The position numbers and the translations under genes are program-made. Under the pieces are notes generated by a model. The model did not search any database and was not told the DNA's origin. It worked only from the letters and a program-made list of their open reading frames with translations. A DNA stretch of 64,000 bases. Source: an uncultured Aquimarina sp. (GTDB lineage Bacteria > Bacteroidota > Bacteroidia > Flavobacteriales > Flavobacteriaceae). Below are positions 26,333 through 35,681 of the stretch, one piece after another; positions within the stretch are counted from its first letter, which is position 1; each line of letters begins with the position of its first letter. The stretch is from positions 248,001 to 312,000 of the forward strand of contig CANMWA010000004.1 of the NCBI GenBank assembly GCA_947501475.1, in the 5' to 3' direction.

Positions 26333-26833
26333 ATGGAATTTAATTTTTTGATTGCCGCTGTTGCAGCATTAATACCTATGGTGTTAGGATTTATCTGGTA
26401 TAACCCTAAGGTTTTTGGTACTGCTTGGATGAATGCTTGTGGGTTTACCGCTGAAGATCTTAAAGGAGGGAATATGGCATTAATATTTATTTTAAGCTAT
26501 GTATTTAGTTTCTTTTTGGCTACTATGGTAAATATTTTGGTTATTCACCAGTTTGGATTCTTTTCAACTTTAATGAATGACCCTGATTTGATGAAAGAAG
26601 GAACAGAAATCTATCAGTACGCACAGGATTTCATGGCTAAATACGGGAATAATTTTAGAACCTTTAAACATGGTGCTTTTCACGGTGCACTTACGGGGAT
26701 ATTCTTTGTATTACCTGTTTTAGGAACGAATGCTTTATTCGAAAGAAAAGGATTTAAGTATATCGCTGTAAATGTAGGATACTGGACAGTATGCCTTGCA
26801 CTAATGGGAGGTGTAATATGTCAATTTGCATAA
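26333..26833 (+). CDS. DUF1761 membrane protein
   Basis: This 166-residue membrane protein has four helices. The DUF1761 signature is clear: an N-terminal helix ending LGFIWYNPKVFGTAWMNACG, then SYVFSFFLATMVN, a polar central loop, FKHGAFHGALTGIFFVLPVL and a final NVGYWTVCLALMGGVI. The function of the family is unknown. A strong bidirectional terminator follows after 17 bases. Confidence 0.9.
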   Translation: MEFNFLIAAVAALIPMVLGFIWYNPKVFGTAWMNACGFTAEDLKGGNMALIFILSYVFSFFLATMVNILVIHQFGFFSTLMNDPDLMKEGTEIYQYAQDFMAKYGNNFRTFKHGAFHGALTGIFFVLPVLGTNALFERKGFKYIAVNVGYWTVCLALMGGVICQFA

Positions 26834-26850
26834 AATACAGTATAGAATAA

Positions 26851-26882
26851 AAAAAAGGAGCGTAATTTTACGCTCCTTTTTT
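26851..26882. terminator. Bidirectional intrinsic terminator
   Basis: A perfect inverted repeat with 15-base arms (AAAAAAGGAGCGTAA and complement) has a two-base centre. Poly-A lies on the left and poly-T on the right. It separates the convergent DUF1761 and YdjM-like genes and overlaps the last base of the minus-strand stop codon. Confidence 0.93.
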
Positions 26883-27895
26883 CATGATTTATTGCCTAAT
26901 ACTCGTGTAAATAGTTTCTTAAGAAGAGGAGAAGCTTCACCCATATCACGTTCTCTCTCTTTTGCTTTTAATTCTCCGGTATCATCATAATATAATTCAT
27001 AACTAAAAACAAAACGACTGGCATCAGCTCCTATACCTAATGTTCCAAATCGTAAATCGTTAAAATATACACTATCATCAACTTTTTCAATTGTATACCA
27101 TCCTTCAGATAGTTTTATCAACCTAGGGATTAAAGGTTCTTTTTTCATTGTATCTAATAAGTGGTGGTTTTTAGGAAACTCAGCAAAATCTATTATTTCA
27201 TCTTCATCAAGAAAAGAATAATATCCTATTAAAAATGAATCTTTGGTCTCAATATTGGCGGTCCATAAAATAGTGTTTAGTGGGGTTGGTCTGGTTTGTA
27301 TTTCGTTGTACTGAATGTGTTGGTTGTCTAAGTTATTAGAAAAATTAGCCCTAGCATTTTGTTGTAATATTAGTGTAATCAACATATAACTGCTGCTAAT
27401 ATACAATCCAAGATTATTAAATTTTCTTCTTTTAGAATGCGTACGATTATAAAACATAGCTATAATTACAAAGATTAAAAAAGGAATGGTATATAAAGGA
27501 TCGGCTACAAAAATATTATTGATAGCTACTTTATAATCAAATGGCCAAAACAATTGTGTTCCCCATGTAGTAAATGCATCCAGAATAGGATGTGTAAAGA
27601 GCCCAAGAAACATAAGTTTGGTCCAATCTTTCCAATTAGCCTCTTTATTTTTGTATAATTTTGAGATTAACCATCCAAATAACGGAGCCGCTAGAATACT
27701 AAATAGAATTGAGTGAGAAAATCCACGGTGTAACTCATTTGCAGTAACATTATCTACAAAAAGTTTTGATAATACATCTAGATCGGGAATTGTACCTGCA
27801 ATAGCACCCCATAGCATAGCTTTATTACCTACTTTTTTTCCAAGAGTAGCTTCTCCTACAGCTGCACCTAATACGATTTGGGTTAATGAATCCAT
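26882..27895 (-). CDS. YdjM-like membrane-bound metal-dependent hydrolase family protein
   Basis: This 337-residue protein has the YdjM/DUF457 layout. The N terminus is MDSLTQIVLGAAVGEATLG, followed by GAIAGTIPDLDVL (Asp pair), HRGFSHSILFSILAAPLFGW (HxxxxH-type cluster) and LGLFTHPILDAFTTWG (His and Asp). These conserved His and Asp residues form the proposed metal site in the membrane. About four helices are followed by a C-terminal soluble region of about 150 residues. Family members are often called metal-dependent hydrolases without a known substrate. It lies 5 bp after the GNAT-like gene and is probably cotranscribed. Confidence 0.88.
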   Translation of the reverse strand: MDSLTQIVLGAAVGEATLGKKVGNKAMLWGAIAGTIPDLDVLSKLFVDNVTANELHRGFSHSILFSILAAPLFGWLISKLYKNKEANWKDWTKLMFLGLFTHPILDAFTTWGTQLFWPFDYKVAINNIFVADPLYTIPFLIFVIIAMFYNRTHSKRRKFNNLGLYISSSYMLITLILQQNARANFSNNLDNQHIQYNEIQTRPTPLNTILWTANIETKDSFLIGYYSFLDEDEIIDFAEFPKNHHLLDTMKKEPLIPRLIKLSEGWYTIEKVDDSVYFNDLRFGTLGIGADASRFVFSYELYYDDTGELKAKERERDMGEASPLLKKLFTRVLGNKS

Positions 27896-27900
27896 ATTTT

Positions 27901-29091
27901 TTAATCTAACTGTAGCTTAAAAGGGTTTCTCACTTCGTATTCACTTGGTGAGATAAGTTCTACTAATGGTTTTAATAAGGTATTAGAAATCGAATTACCA
28001 TGACGAACGTACAGTTTCATTTTAACTGGTTTAGCGCCAACACAACTTTTTATAATCTCAGCGGTTCTTCCTAATCTAAGTTCATTTGCTTTACTAGATA
28101 TTGCAATATCTACATAGTCGTATAACATTTTTTGATAAATATCATATTCCTTGTTGTAGTTGTAATCAATTCCAATATGATTAGCTTCTATGATATCACC
28201 CAAAACAAAAGAAGAAGTAAAACCTACTAGCTTTTCTTCAAGAAAATATCCCTTAAAAATAAATGATTTGTCAAGAGTTTGTTTTAAACTTCTAAAAGTA
28301 GTAGCATTTAACTTTCCAATCTTAAACTCAGCTTTTTCTATTACAGATAAATACAATTTATTAATTTCATTTTGATATGTATCAATATCTTCATCTGTAA
28401 AATCTTTGACAATAATTTTTTTAGAATTTTTAAAAACTTTCTTTGCTCTTGTTCTAAATTTTGTTCGCATACTCAAGAGATAATCTTCAAAAGTATGCCA
28501 TTCAGGTAGAATGCTTAATACCATATTGACATCTATTTCAAACTCTCTGAAATCATGTTCTTTGATATTATCGCTATTGTCAAAAGAATCAGGCCAGAAT
28601 TCTTTAAGTAATATAAATGATGGTTTATCAGAGTTTTCAGATTTTCTTATTTCGCGTAAAGCATCAGATAGGCATTCGAATGCGAGATCTGCTCTAATAC
28701 GATTCGAATCATAGATAAATCCATGCTCGCCACAAGAAAATAAATTACCGCATACCAAAACTTTGACATCTAGATTTTTGAATAGGGTATTTTTAATAGT
28801 ATCACTAATTCTACACGGAAATTCTTGAAATTTTAATTGAGCAGAATTAAATTTGATAAGTTGTGTAGCAGCAAGTCCAATAGGGGTTTTTCCATCATAA
28901 AAAAGAATATACCTAAATTTCATAGTTTCAGAAAGGGTATTTTCTAAGGTTCTTAAATACTCTAGTGAGAGGAAAATATTTTCTTTAGGGTTTGCCAGGC
29001 CCCAATCTTTTGATGGTATATCTTTGGTATGATTATAAAACTCATATCTCAACGATATTGTTTTGTGTTTATTTCTTATTTTTTCTAACAT
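27901..29091 (-). CDS. GNAT/FemAB-like acyltransferase
   Basis: This 396-residue soluble protein is built like two GNAT-fold halves. The second half shows KGYFLEEKLVGFTSSFVLGD, EANHIGIDYNYNKEYDIYQK and LRLGRTAEIIKSCVGAKPV, resembling the FemAB/BioF2-like C-terminal region of proteins annotated as peptidoglycan-synthesis or GNAT acyltransferases. Acceptor and donor are not evident. Upstream, 29110-29129 holds a 7-bp inverted repeat (TCAGATT/AATCTGA, 6-base loop) that could be an operator or part of the leader. Confidence 0.7.
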   Translation of the reverse strand: MLEKIRNKHKTISLRYEFYNHTKDIPSKDWGLANPKENIFLSLEYLRTLENTLSETMKFRYILFYDGKTPIGLAATQLIKFNSAQLKFQEFPCRISDTIKNTLFKNLDVKVLVCGNLFSCGEHGFIYDSNRIRADLAFECLSDALREIRKSENSDKPSFILLKEFWPDSFDNSDNIKEHDFREFEIDVNMVLSILPEWHTFEDYLLSMRTKFRTRAKKVFKNSKKIIVKDFTDEDIDTYQNEINKLYLSVIEKAEFKIGKLNATTFRSLKQTLDKSFIFKGYFLEEKLVGFTSSFVLGDIIEANHIGIDYNYNKEYDIYQKMLYDYVDIAISSKANELRLGRTAEIIKSCVGAKPVKMKLYVRHGNSISNTLLKPLVELISPSEYEVRNPFKLQLD

Positions 29092-29310
29092 AAATCCCTT
29101 ACCAATATTTCAGATTGTTTATAATCTGAGTTCTTCCAAAATTACATTTATTTTTAATAGTCTATATTAAAAGTATATCAAAACTATATTTTGTAACATA
29201 ATTATGGTAGTTTTTTTAGAAAAAAAAGATATTTATCTATAAAGTATTATGCATGTATATACAGTTTACCGCAAAATATATGTTTTTAAACGAAACTATT
29301 TTATAAAATT

Positions 29311-29318
29311 TAGTTTTG
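29311..29318 (+). promoter_or_regulatory. Flavobacterial -7 promoter box
   Basis: TAGTTTTG matches the Bacteroidota -7 consensus TAnnTTTG exactly. No clear -33 TTG is seen about 19 bases upstream, only a T-run. It places transcription start near 29325 and so excludes an in-frame TTG at 29316 as the start of the regulator gene, favouring ATG 29373. Confidence 0.6.
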
Positions 29319-29372
29319 TTATGGAAAATTAAAATAAGTTTACTTTATTTAAGATGTAATTGGAATCGTCAT

Positions 29373-29777
29373 ATGGGTAAATTGGTTAATTGTGTCTTAT
29401 TAATAGATGATGATAAGGCAACAAATTTTTTTAATGAAAGAATTGTAACCAAACATGAGAGCTTTGATCAGGTAAATACTGTGCAAAGTGGTGTTGCAGC
29501 TCTTGAATATCTTAATGCTGTAGAAAACAACACAGCAATTAAGCCAGACCTTATTTTTTTGGATATTAATATGCCAGCAATGAATGGGTGGGAGTTTTTG
29601 ATAGAGTTTTCTAAGTTAAATCAAAAAATTACCCAAGGCATTAAAGTAATTTTACTTTCTACCTCGTCTAATCCCGATGATATACGAGAATCTGCAAAAA
29701 ATAACTCGGTTCATGATTTTATTAATAAACCGTTATCTCCGGATCTATTAGACAATGTTTTAAATAGTCATTTTTAA
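29373..29777 (+). CDS. Receiver-only response regulator (Rcp1-like)
   Basis: A single REC domain starts at ATG 29373 (MGKLVNCVLLIDDDKATNFF), with the phospho-acceptor Asp64 in LIFLDINMPAMNGWEF, a Ser-rich VILLSTSSNPDD strand and Lys in DFINKPLSP. Its length of 134 residues and the NMPAMNGWEF motif match the Rcp1-type CheY-like regulators that flavobacteria pair with sensor kinases. It has no output domain. The kinase gene 260 bp downstream is its likely partner. Using the TTG at 29316 would place the start inside the promoter box. Confidence 0.9.
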   Translation: MGKLVNCVLLIDDDKATNFFNERIVTKHESFDQVNTVQSGVAALEYLNAVENNTAIKPDLIFLDINMPAMNGWEFLIEFSKLNQKITQGIKVILLSTSSNPDDIRESAKNNSVHDFINKPLSPDLLDNVLNSHF

Positions 29778-30036
29778 TTATTTTGAGTATTTGATTATAA
29801 AGTAACTACCGATATTATTTTTGGATGCAATCATGTCGATTATTAATGAGTTCTATAGATGTCAATGAATTAGAAGTTTAAAAAGAGTGAAATTTACTTG
29901 GCATAGTTACAATTTTATTCTAATTTGTAATAATTTAGATTTCTAGAAAATAATCTAATCAAACTTTAGAATAAGTAAACACATTATTAGTATAACAAAA
30001 GAAATATCCCCTATTTTCTTATTTGTTCAGTATCGG

Positions 30037-31224
30037 TTGTACTTTACTGTTGCACTATATTTTTGTTTTATTTTCGTTTCTTTTTCTCGATCTAGTGATG
30101 TCTCAGATAGATTTGATTATTTATCTGATGTTTGTGTAGTTATAGAAAGTACAGATAAGATTACTACAGATATAAATGGCAATTATAATTCAGATGCTGA
30201 TGATGGAGAACCTGAAAACGATATTCAAACGCAAATAGCATTTGCTAAGAAGCAAGAAGAAACAATAAAAACTATCAATCAAGAAATTGATGTTAGAAAT
30301 AAAATTTTAGAACAACAAGACCTTCAAATTAAGGAACAAAAGGAAAAATTAGCGCAACAACATTTAAAGATTACTACACAAAACAGAATAAATTTATTGT
30401 TAGTTTCTATGGTTTTGTTGGTTGTAGGTATAGGTTTTGTTATTTACAGAGGATTTTTAGCTAAGAAAAGATTTACTATTGCGCTAGAAAAAAAGAATCA
30501 AGCTATTGATCAACAATCGTTAACATTAGATGCCAAAAATAAAGAGCTCGAACAGTTTGCTTATATAGCGAGCCATGATTTGCAAGAACCTCTTGATACG
30601 ATATCTAGTTTTATAGGTTTAATTGCTGAAGATTATGGAGATAGTTTTGATGATGTTGGTAAAGAAAGTTTGACATATATACAAGATGCTAGTTGTCGAA
30701 TGAAAAACTTGATCAATGAGCTACTACAATATTCTAGATTAGGAAAAAATAAAGAATATACTAATGTAGATTGCCAAGCAGTATTAGATGATCTAAAAGT
30801 TGTTTTACAATCTGTTCTTGAAGAAAAAAGAGCAAAAATTAATATAAGTAACTTACCAATAGTCAAAGGATCAGAAATAGAGTTAGGTTTATTGTTTCAA
30901 AATTTAATTAGTAATGCTATTAAATTTATGAAACCTAATACTATTCCTGAAATTCATATTTCTTGTATTCAAAAAACTGATGTAAAGGATGTATCTAAAA
31001 AGTTTTGGCAGTTTTCTGTAAAAGATAATGGTATTGGTATTCCTCAAGAACATAAAGAACGCATATTTGCAATATTTCAAAGGTTACATTCTAGAGAAGA
31101 GTATCAAGGCACGGGAATCGGATTAGCACATTGTAAAAAAATTGTCGAATCTCATGGCGGTGACATCTGGTTAGATTCTGAACAAAGAAAGGGAAGTACT
31201 TTTTACTTCACAATACCTGTTTAA
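30037..31224 (+). CDS. Sensor histidine kinase with coiled coil and one membrane span
   Basis: An N-terminal hydrophobic stretch leads into a short acidic periplasmic region (residues 20-65), a Gln/Lys-rich coiled coil (about 65-115), a membrane helix (about 116-136, LLLVSMVLLVVGIGFVIYRG) and a second coiled coil. HisKA with His180 in FAYIASHDLQEPL and a HATPase domain (NLISNAIKFM, DNGIGIPQEH, GTGIGLAHCKKIV) complete the protein. No ATG is found in frame before the domains. The start is TTG at 30037, or an ATT/ATA further up, since the frame stays open to 29956. The rest resembles the C-terminal part of tetratricopeptide-type kinases that have lost their repeats. Confidence 0.88.
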   Translation: MYFTVALYFCFIFVSFSRSSDVSDRFDYLSDVCVVIESTDKITTDINGNYNSDADDGEPENDIQTQIAFAKKQEETIKTINQEIDVRNKILEQQDLQIKEQKEKLAQQHLKITTQNRINLLLVSMVLLVVGIGFVIYRGFLAKKRFTIALEKKNQAIDQQSLTLDAKNKELEQFAYIASHDLQEPLDTISSFIGLIAEDYGDSFDDVGKESLTYIQDASCRMKNLINELLQYSRLGKNKEYTNVDCQAVLDDLKVVLQSVLEEKRAKINISNLPIVKGSEIELGLLFQNLISNAIKFMKPNTIPEIHISCIQKTDVKDVSKKFWQFSVKDNGIGIPQEHKERIFAIFQRLHSREEYQGTGIGLAHCKKIVESHGGDIWLDSEQRKGSTFYFTIPV

Positions 31225-31289
31225 AATATCCATATCTTCTATGTATATGTAAAGGAAAATCTCATGAGAAGAATATAGTGTTTTATAGT

Positions 31290-32081
31290 TTATAACTCCC
31301 TCACCCAAATATTACGATACTGTACTAAATTACCATGATCTTGTAATTTGATAGGACCTTTACCATGTGGCTCATTTTTAGGAGGGCCAATGTATTCTGT
31401 AGATCCCAAAATCTCAACATGATCTTGTACCAGTACTCCATTATGAATTACGGTAAAAGTACCTGATTTAGTTTTTTTGCCTTCAGTATCAAACTCTGGA
31501 GCATGAAAAATAATATCATAGATTTGCCATTGATCAGGAGCCTTAGTGGCGTTGGCTAGTGGGATATGTTGTTTGTAAATCGATGTTGCTTGACCGTTTG
31601 CATAGGTTTTATTTTGATAGCTGTCTAGGATTTGTACTTCATATTTATCCTGAAAGAAAACACCGCTATTGCCACGACCTTGTCCTTCTCCTTTAATTAT
31701 ATCAGGAGCACTCCATTCTAGATGTAATTGCACACTACCAAAATTTTGTTTGGTTTGTATATCACCAGTTTCAGGTTTTACTATCATTGTTTTGTCTGGA
31801 TGTATAGTCCAAAGAGCTTTTGAAGCATCTTTTGTTGAGATCCAGGCCTCAAGATTAGAACCATCAAATAAAATAATAGCATCAGATGGTACATCATTTT
31901 CATTAAAAGAGATGACTTTTGGCTCTGGTTTCCAAACCTCGGTTTCTTTGGGGTCAGTAATTTCCTTTTTTGGTGTTTCTATAATTTCGTTCTCTTTCTC
32001 TTCAGTTACTGTTGTTTCTGTTTTTTGATTACAAGAAAAAAAGATAGTTGTTATTAAAAGTAAATAAGTTAATTTTCTCAT
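31290..32081 (-). CDS. DUF1080 (3-keto-disaccharide hydrolase-like) lipoprotein
   Basis: A lipoprotein signal (LLLITTIFFSCNQK) and an acidic Glu/Lys linker precede a DUF1080 domain: AIILFDGSNLEAWIS, LHLEWSAP, GNSGVFFQDKYEVQILDS, the conserved GQATSIYKQ, HNGVLVQDHVEI and IKLQDHGNLVQYRNIWVREL. DUF1080 has a concanavalin-like sandwich, and some members process 3-keto-glycosides in the alternative sugar pathway described for Bacteroides. It is the last gene of the sugar-oxidation operon and probably acts at the cell surface or in the periplasm. Substrate is inferred from context. Confidence 0.9.
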   Translation of the reverse strand: MRKLTYLLLITTIFFSCNQKTETTVTEEKENEIIETPKKEITDPKETEVWKPEPKVISFNENDVPSDAIILFDGSNLEAWISTKDASKALWTIHPDKTMIVKPETGDIQTKQNFGSVQLHLEWSAPDIIKGEGQGRGNSGVFFQDKYEVQILDSYQNKTYANGQATSIYKQHIPLANATKAPDQWQIYDIIFHAPEFDTEGKKTKSGTFTVIHNGVLVQDHVEILGSTEYIGPPKNEPHGKGPIKLQDHGNLVQYRNIWVREL

Positions 32082-32103
32082 TGTGGTATTTATTTTTGGT
32101 TGG

Positions 32104-33156
32104 TTATAATCCTAGTATTTTTTTAAGCTGATCTTTATCAATATCTGCTCCTGCAAAATCATCAAAAGCTTTTTGCGTAGCTTCTATAATATGATTTTGA
32201 ATAAATGGAGCACCTTCTCGCGCACCTTGCTCAGGAGATTTGATACAACATTCCCATTCCATCACAGCCCATACATCACAGCCATATTCTGTAAGTTTAG
32301 AAAAAATAGTTTTAAAATCTATTTGTCCATCTCCCGGAGAACGATATCGCCCGGCACGATCAATCCAATCACTATATCCGCCAAAGGCTCCTTTCTTACC
32401 AGTAGGGTTAAACTCTGAATCTTTTACATGAAAAGCTTTAATAAATTCATGATAATGATCAATATATTCGATATAATCTAATTGTTGTAATACAAAATGA
32501 CTAGGATCATAGAGTATATTTACACGTTTATGGTTTCCTGTAGCTTCAAGAAAACGTTCAAAAGTAACTCCATCATGCAGATCCTCACCAGGGTGTATTT
32601 CATAACAAACATCAACTCCTTTTTCATCAAAATGATCAAGAATTGGTAGCCAACGTTTTGCCAGCTCTTCAAACCCCATTTCTACTAAACCAGCAGGTCT
32701 TTGTGGCCAGGGATGCATCGTATGCCAGAGTAATGCTCCCGAAAATGTAGCATGTACATCAATACCTAATCGTCGACTTGCAGTAGCTGCATTTTTAACT
32801 TGCTGTACAGCCCAGTCTGTTCGTTTTTTAGGGTTGTTTTTGCAATCATCGGGTGCGAAGTTATCAAACATGATGTCATAGGCGGGATGTACAGCTACCA
32901 ATTGTCCTTGTAAATGTGTTGATAGCTCAGTTATTTCTAATCCATAGTCTGCGATTTTACCTTTTAACTCATCACAATAGGTTTGACTTTCGGCAGCTTT
33001 ATCTAAGTCAATCAGTCGAGTTTCCCAGGTTGGGATTTGTATGCCTTTATATCCTAAATCCGAAGCCCATTTACATAACCCATCTAAAGAATTAAATGGA
33101 GTTTTATCATCCATAAATTGTGCTAGAAATACAGCAGGACCTTTAATTGTTTTCAT
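32104..33156 (-). CDS. Sugar phosphate isomerase/epimerase-family TIM-barrel protein
   Basis: This protein of about 350 residues starts at ATG 33156 (MKTIKGPAVFLAQ); a TTG at 33165 would add only three residues. Xylose-isomerase-like TIM-barrel features are metal-site residues in DVCYEIHPGEDLHDG, NILYDPSHFVLQQLDYIEYI, FIKAFHVKDSEF and VWAVMEWECC. The IHPGEDLHDG and DPSHF motifs resemble a subgroup found beside Gfo/Idh/MocA and DUF1080 genes. No signal peptide is seen, so it is cytosolic. It likely isomerises or cleaves a keto-sugar made by the neighbouring dehydrogenases. Confidence 0.88.
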   Translation of the reverse strand: MKTIKGPAVFLAQFMDDKTPFNSLDGLCKWASDLGYKGIQIPTWETRLIDLDKAAESQTYCDELKGKIADYGLEITELSTHLQGQLVAVHPAYDIMFDNFAPDDCKNNPKKRTDWAVQQVKNAATASRRLGIDVHATFSGALLWHTMHPWPQRPAGLVEMGFEELAKRWLPILDHFDEKGVDVCYEIHPGEDLHDGVTFERFLEATGNHKRVNILYDPSHFVLQQLDYIEYIDHYHEFIKAFHVKDSEFNPTGKKGAFGGYSDWIDRAGRYRSPGDGQIDFKTIFSKLTEYGCDVWAVMEWECCIKSPEQGAREGAPFIQNHIIEATQKAFDDFAGADIDKDQLKKILGL

Positions 33157-33186
33157 GTGATTCAAGTATTTTTTTGCAACTTATAG

Positions 33187-33272
33187 TCCCTTCTCCTTGG
33201 GGAGAAGGTTAGGATGAGGGGATTTTCTTAGAACACCCTCACCTTAATCCTCTCCTTCAAGGGAGAGGAGAC
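33187..33272. repeat. REP-like composite palindromic repeat
   Basis: Two hairpins face each other: CCTTCTCC/GGAGAAGG (33189-33208) and CCTCTCC/GGAGAGG (33249-33268). They are joined by a longer-range pairing of TTAGGATGAGGG (33209-33220) with CCCTCACCTTAA (33236-33247). It is G/C-rich compared with its surroundings and lies between two genes of one operon. The form is that of an extragenic palindromic (REP/BIME-like) element. No second copy is in this window. Confidence 0.8.
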
Positions 33273-33290
33273 CTTAGATGCTTACTATTT

Positions 33291-34436
33291 TTAAATTTTT
33301 ATCCAACTAGTATTTTGTTTACTACTTTCTACAGCAGCATAAATAAATTTCATACCTCGTACACCGTCTTTAGCAGTAGGAAAATCTGGTTGTGCAGAGG
33401 GTTGTTTGCCTTTTTGTACTTCAAGAAGTTCTTTAGCAAAACTTCTATAAATCGTAGCAAAACCTTCAAGATATCCTTCGGGGTGTCCTGCAGGAATACG
33501 TACATATTCTGATGCTTCGGGATAGCCGCCATTACCTCCTGGAGTAAATATTTGTTTTGGTTGGTCCAACCATCGTACTACTAATTCGTTTGGGTTTTCT
33601 TGATACCACTCAATACTTCCTTTGGTACCGTAGATTTTTACTCCCAGATTATTTTCTTCACCGGTAGCAATTTGCGAAAATGACATCACTCCTTTGGCTC
33701 CGTTCTCAAACCGCAATAAAATATTACCATCATCATCTAAGATTCTGCCTTCGCCAAATGCCGTAACATCTGCAGCTAGTTCATTAATATGAATCCCAGA
33801 GATGTATTCTATCAGATTCTCTGCATGTGTGCCAATATCACCAAGAGCACCACCGATGCCAGATTTTTTTGGGTCTACACGCCATGCAGCCTGTTTTTGC
33901 CCTGTTTTCTCTACCGCTGTAGCTAACCATCCTTGCAAGTATTGCACATTAATTTTACGAATAACTCCTAAATCACCTTTGGCAATCATAGCTTTTGCTT
34001 GTTTCACCATAGGATATCCTGTGTAGTTATGTGTCAAAGCAAAAACTTTTCCTGAAGTATGTACAATCTTTTCTAGCTCGATTGCTTCTTCTAGAGTGAG
34101 CGTCATAGGTTTGTCACAAATCACATGAAATCCATGTTCTAATGCCATTTTTGCAGGAGGAAAATGCATATGGTTTGGCGTTACGATAGCCACAAAATCC
34201 ATACGTTCTCCTTCAGGAAGTTTAGCTTCTTCTTTGATCATTTGCTCAAAGCTTCTATAGGCTCTTTGTTTTAATATCCCTAGCGCTTCCGCGGAAGCAA
34301 TACTTTTCTCTTCACTACTAGAAAAGGCGCCACAAACTAGTGATATCATTCCGTCGATGCTAGCTGCTTTTCGGTGTACATCTCCGATGAAGGAACCCGT
34401 TCCTCCGCCTACCATTCCCATTTTAAGTTGGGTCAT
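33291..34436 (-). CDS. Gfo/Idh/MocA-family oxidoreductase
   Basis: This 381-residue NAD(P)-dependent sugar dehydrogenase has the Rossmann motif MGMVGGGTGSFIGDVHRKAA, the MDFVAIVTPNHMH strand, HVICDKPMTLTLEEAIELE (the EKP-type Lys, here DKP) and a C-terminal catalytic segment GDIGTHAENLIEYIS with the Asp/His pair. Family members oxidise or reduce sugar hydroxyls, often at C3. No signal peptide is present. It lies 5 bp after the MFS permease gene, and the REP-like repeat separates it from the next TIM-barrel gene. Confidence 0.92.
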   Translation of the reverse strand: MTQLKMGMVGGGTGSFIGDVHRKAASIDGMISLVCGAFSSSEEKSIASAEALGILKQRAYRSFEQMIKEEAKLPEGERMDFVAIVTPNHMHFPPAKMALEHGFHVICDKPMTLTLEEAIELEKIVHTSGKVFALTHNYTGYPMVKQAKAMIAKGDLGVIRKINVQYLQGWLATAVEKTGQKQAAWRVDPKKSGIGGALGDIGTHAENLIEYISGIHINELAADVTAFGEGRILDDDGNILLRFENGAKGVMSFSQIATGEENNLGVKIYGTKGSIEWYQENPNELVVRWLDQPKQIFTPGGNGGYPEASEYVRIPAGHPEGYLEGFATIYRSFAKELLEVQKGKQPSAQPDFPTAKDGVRGMKFIYAAVESSKQNTSWIKI

Positions 34437-34441
34437 ATCAT

Positions 34442-35671
34442 TTATTCTTTATATTCTATTTTTTCATTTTTGAAGAACAAGGCAAAAAGTATCATTACTA
34501 CTCCAGCAAATATAGCTGGGAAGATCCAAATGCTAGTCCAATCATGTTTTCCTTCTGCTACTAAATTGGCATCCGTAATTTTTCCTGCAACATAAAAACC
34601 AATAAGCATCCCTAGTCCGTAGGTTGCCAAAGTAATTAATCCTTGTGCGGCACTTTTAAATTTTTCTCCTGCTTTGCTATCGGTGTATATTTGCCCCGAA
34701 ACAAAAAAGAAATCATAGCATATACCATGCAGAGCAATCCCAACAATAAGCATAAAAGCAAGTTCTCCAGAATTACCGTATGCAAACAATACATATCGTA
34801 ATGTCCAGGCAATCATACCTATCAATAGCGTCTTTTTAAAACCGAATTTTTTAAAGAAAAAGGGGAGTAGTAGCATAAAGACTACTTCTGAAACCTGCCC
34901 GATTGTCATTTTTGCTGCTGGGTTCGAAACACCAACTTCTCCTAAAAACTGACCCGCATGTTGATAGTAAAAAGCTAGTGGGATACAGATTAGTATTGAT
35001 GCGAGAAAAAAGAACAAAAAATTTCTGTCTTTTAAAAGTTTTAAGGCATCAAGCCCCAAAATATCAGAGATGCTAATCTTTTGATCTTTGCCTACTTTAG
35101 GAGGTGTTTTAGGTAATGTAAAACTAAATACACCTAATACAGCTGAAGCTATAGCAGTCATTAAGAATGTGTTTTTAAGCATTCCGTTGGCAACTCCTTC
35201 TGCCGAATCCCAATGAAAAGCATAGCTTATTAATAGTCCGGCTACAATCCATCCAATAGTACCAAATACTCGTACAAAAGAGAATTCTTTGGCGGGGTCC
35301 TTCATTTGATTAAAAGAGACAGAGTTTACTAAAGCCAATGTTGGCATATAAGCAATCATATATCCAAGTACATAAGGGTAAAATGCTGCGAAATCTGTAG
35401 CATTTGCCATTTGATACATTAAAACGGCACCTACAATATGCAGAATACCTAGTATTTTTTCGGCATTAAAAAAACGATCTGCAATCAAACCAATAATAAA
35501 AGGTGCAATAATAGCTCCCCAGGATTGTGTAGAGTACGCCATTCCGGTTTCTGCACCAGAAGTTTGTAATGTATTGGGTAAATATATCCCCATGGTAACA
35601 AACCAACCTCCCCAAATAAAGAATTCTAAAAACATCATCAGGGATAATTGAAACTGAGTGATCTTATTCAT
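34442..35671 (-). CDS. MFS transporter, nucleoside:H+ symporter (NupG)-like
   Basis: This 409-residue protein has about 12 helices. The N-terminal MFLEFFIWGGWFVTMGIYLP, the GAIIAPFIIGLIADRFFNAE loop and FMLIVGIALHGICYDFFFVSGQIYTD match the nucleoside:H+ symporter branch of the MFS (NupG/XapB). In Bacteroidota this branch is often found in sugar and cyclitol operons, so the substrate here may be an oxidised sugar or glycoside rather than a nucleoside. It follows the TIM-barrel lipoprotein gene by 10 bp. Confidence 0.88.
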   Translation of the reverse strand: MNKITQFQLSLMMFLEFFIWGGWFVTMGIYLPNTLQTSGAETGMAYSTQSWGAIIAPFIIGLIADRFFNAEKILGILHIVGAVLMYQMANATDFAAFYPYVLGYMIAYMPTLALVNSVSFNQMKDPAKEFSFVRVFGTIGWIVAGLLISYAFHWDSAEGVANGMLKNTFLMTAIASAVLGVFSFTLPKTPPKVGKDQKISISDILGLDALKLLKDRNFLFFFLASILICIPLAFYYQHAGQFLGEVGVSNPAAKMTIGQVSEVVFMLLLPFFFKKFGFKKTLLIGMIAWTLRYVLFAYGNSGELAFMLIVGIALHGICYDFFFVSGQIYTDSKAGEKFKSAAQGLITLATYGLGMLIGFYVAGKITDANLVAEGKHDWTSIWIFPAIFAGVVMILFALFFKNEKIEYKE

Positions 35672-35681
35672 AGATGGTTAT

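Noticed and set aside
31669..32028. A 119-codon plus-strand open frame across the DUF1080 gene
   Set aside because: It is antisense to the lipoprotein gene and its sequence is low complexity without a signature.
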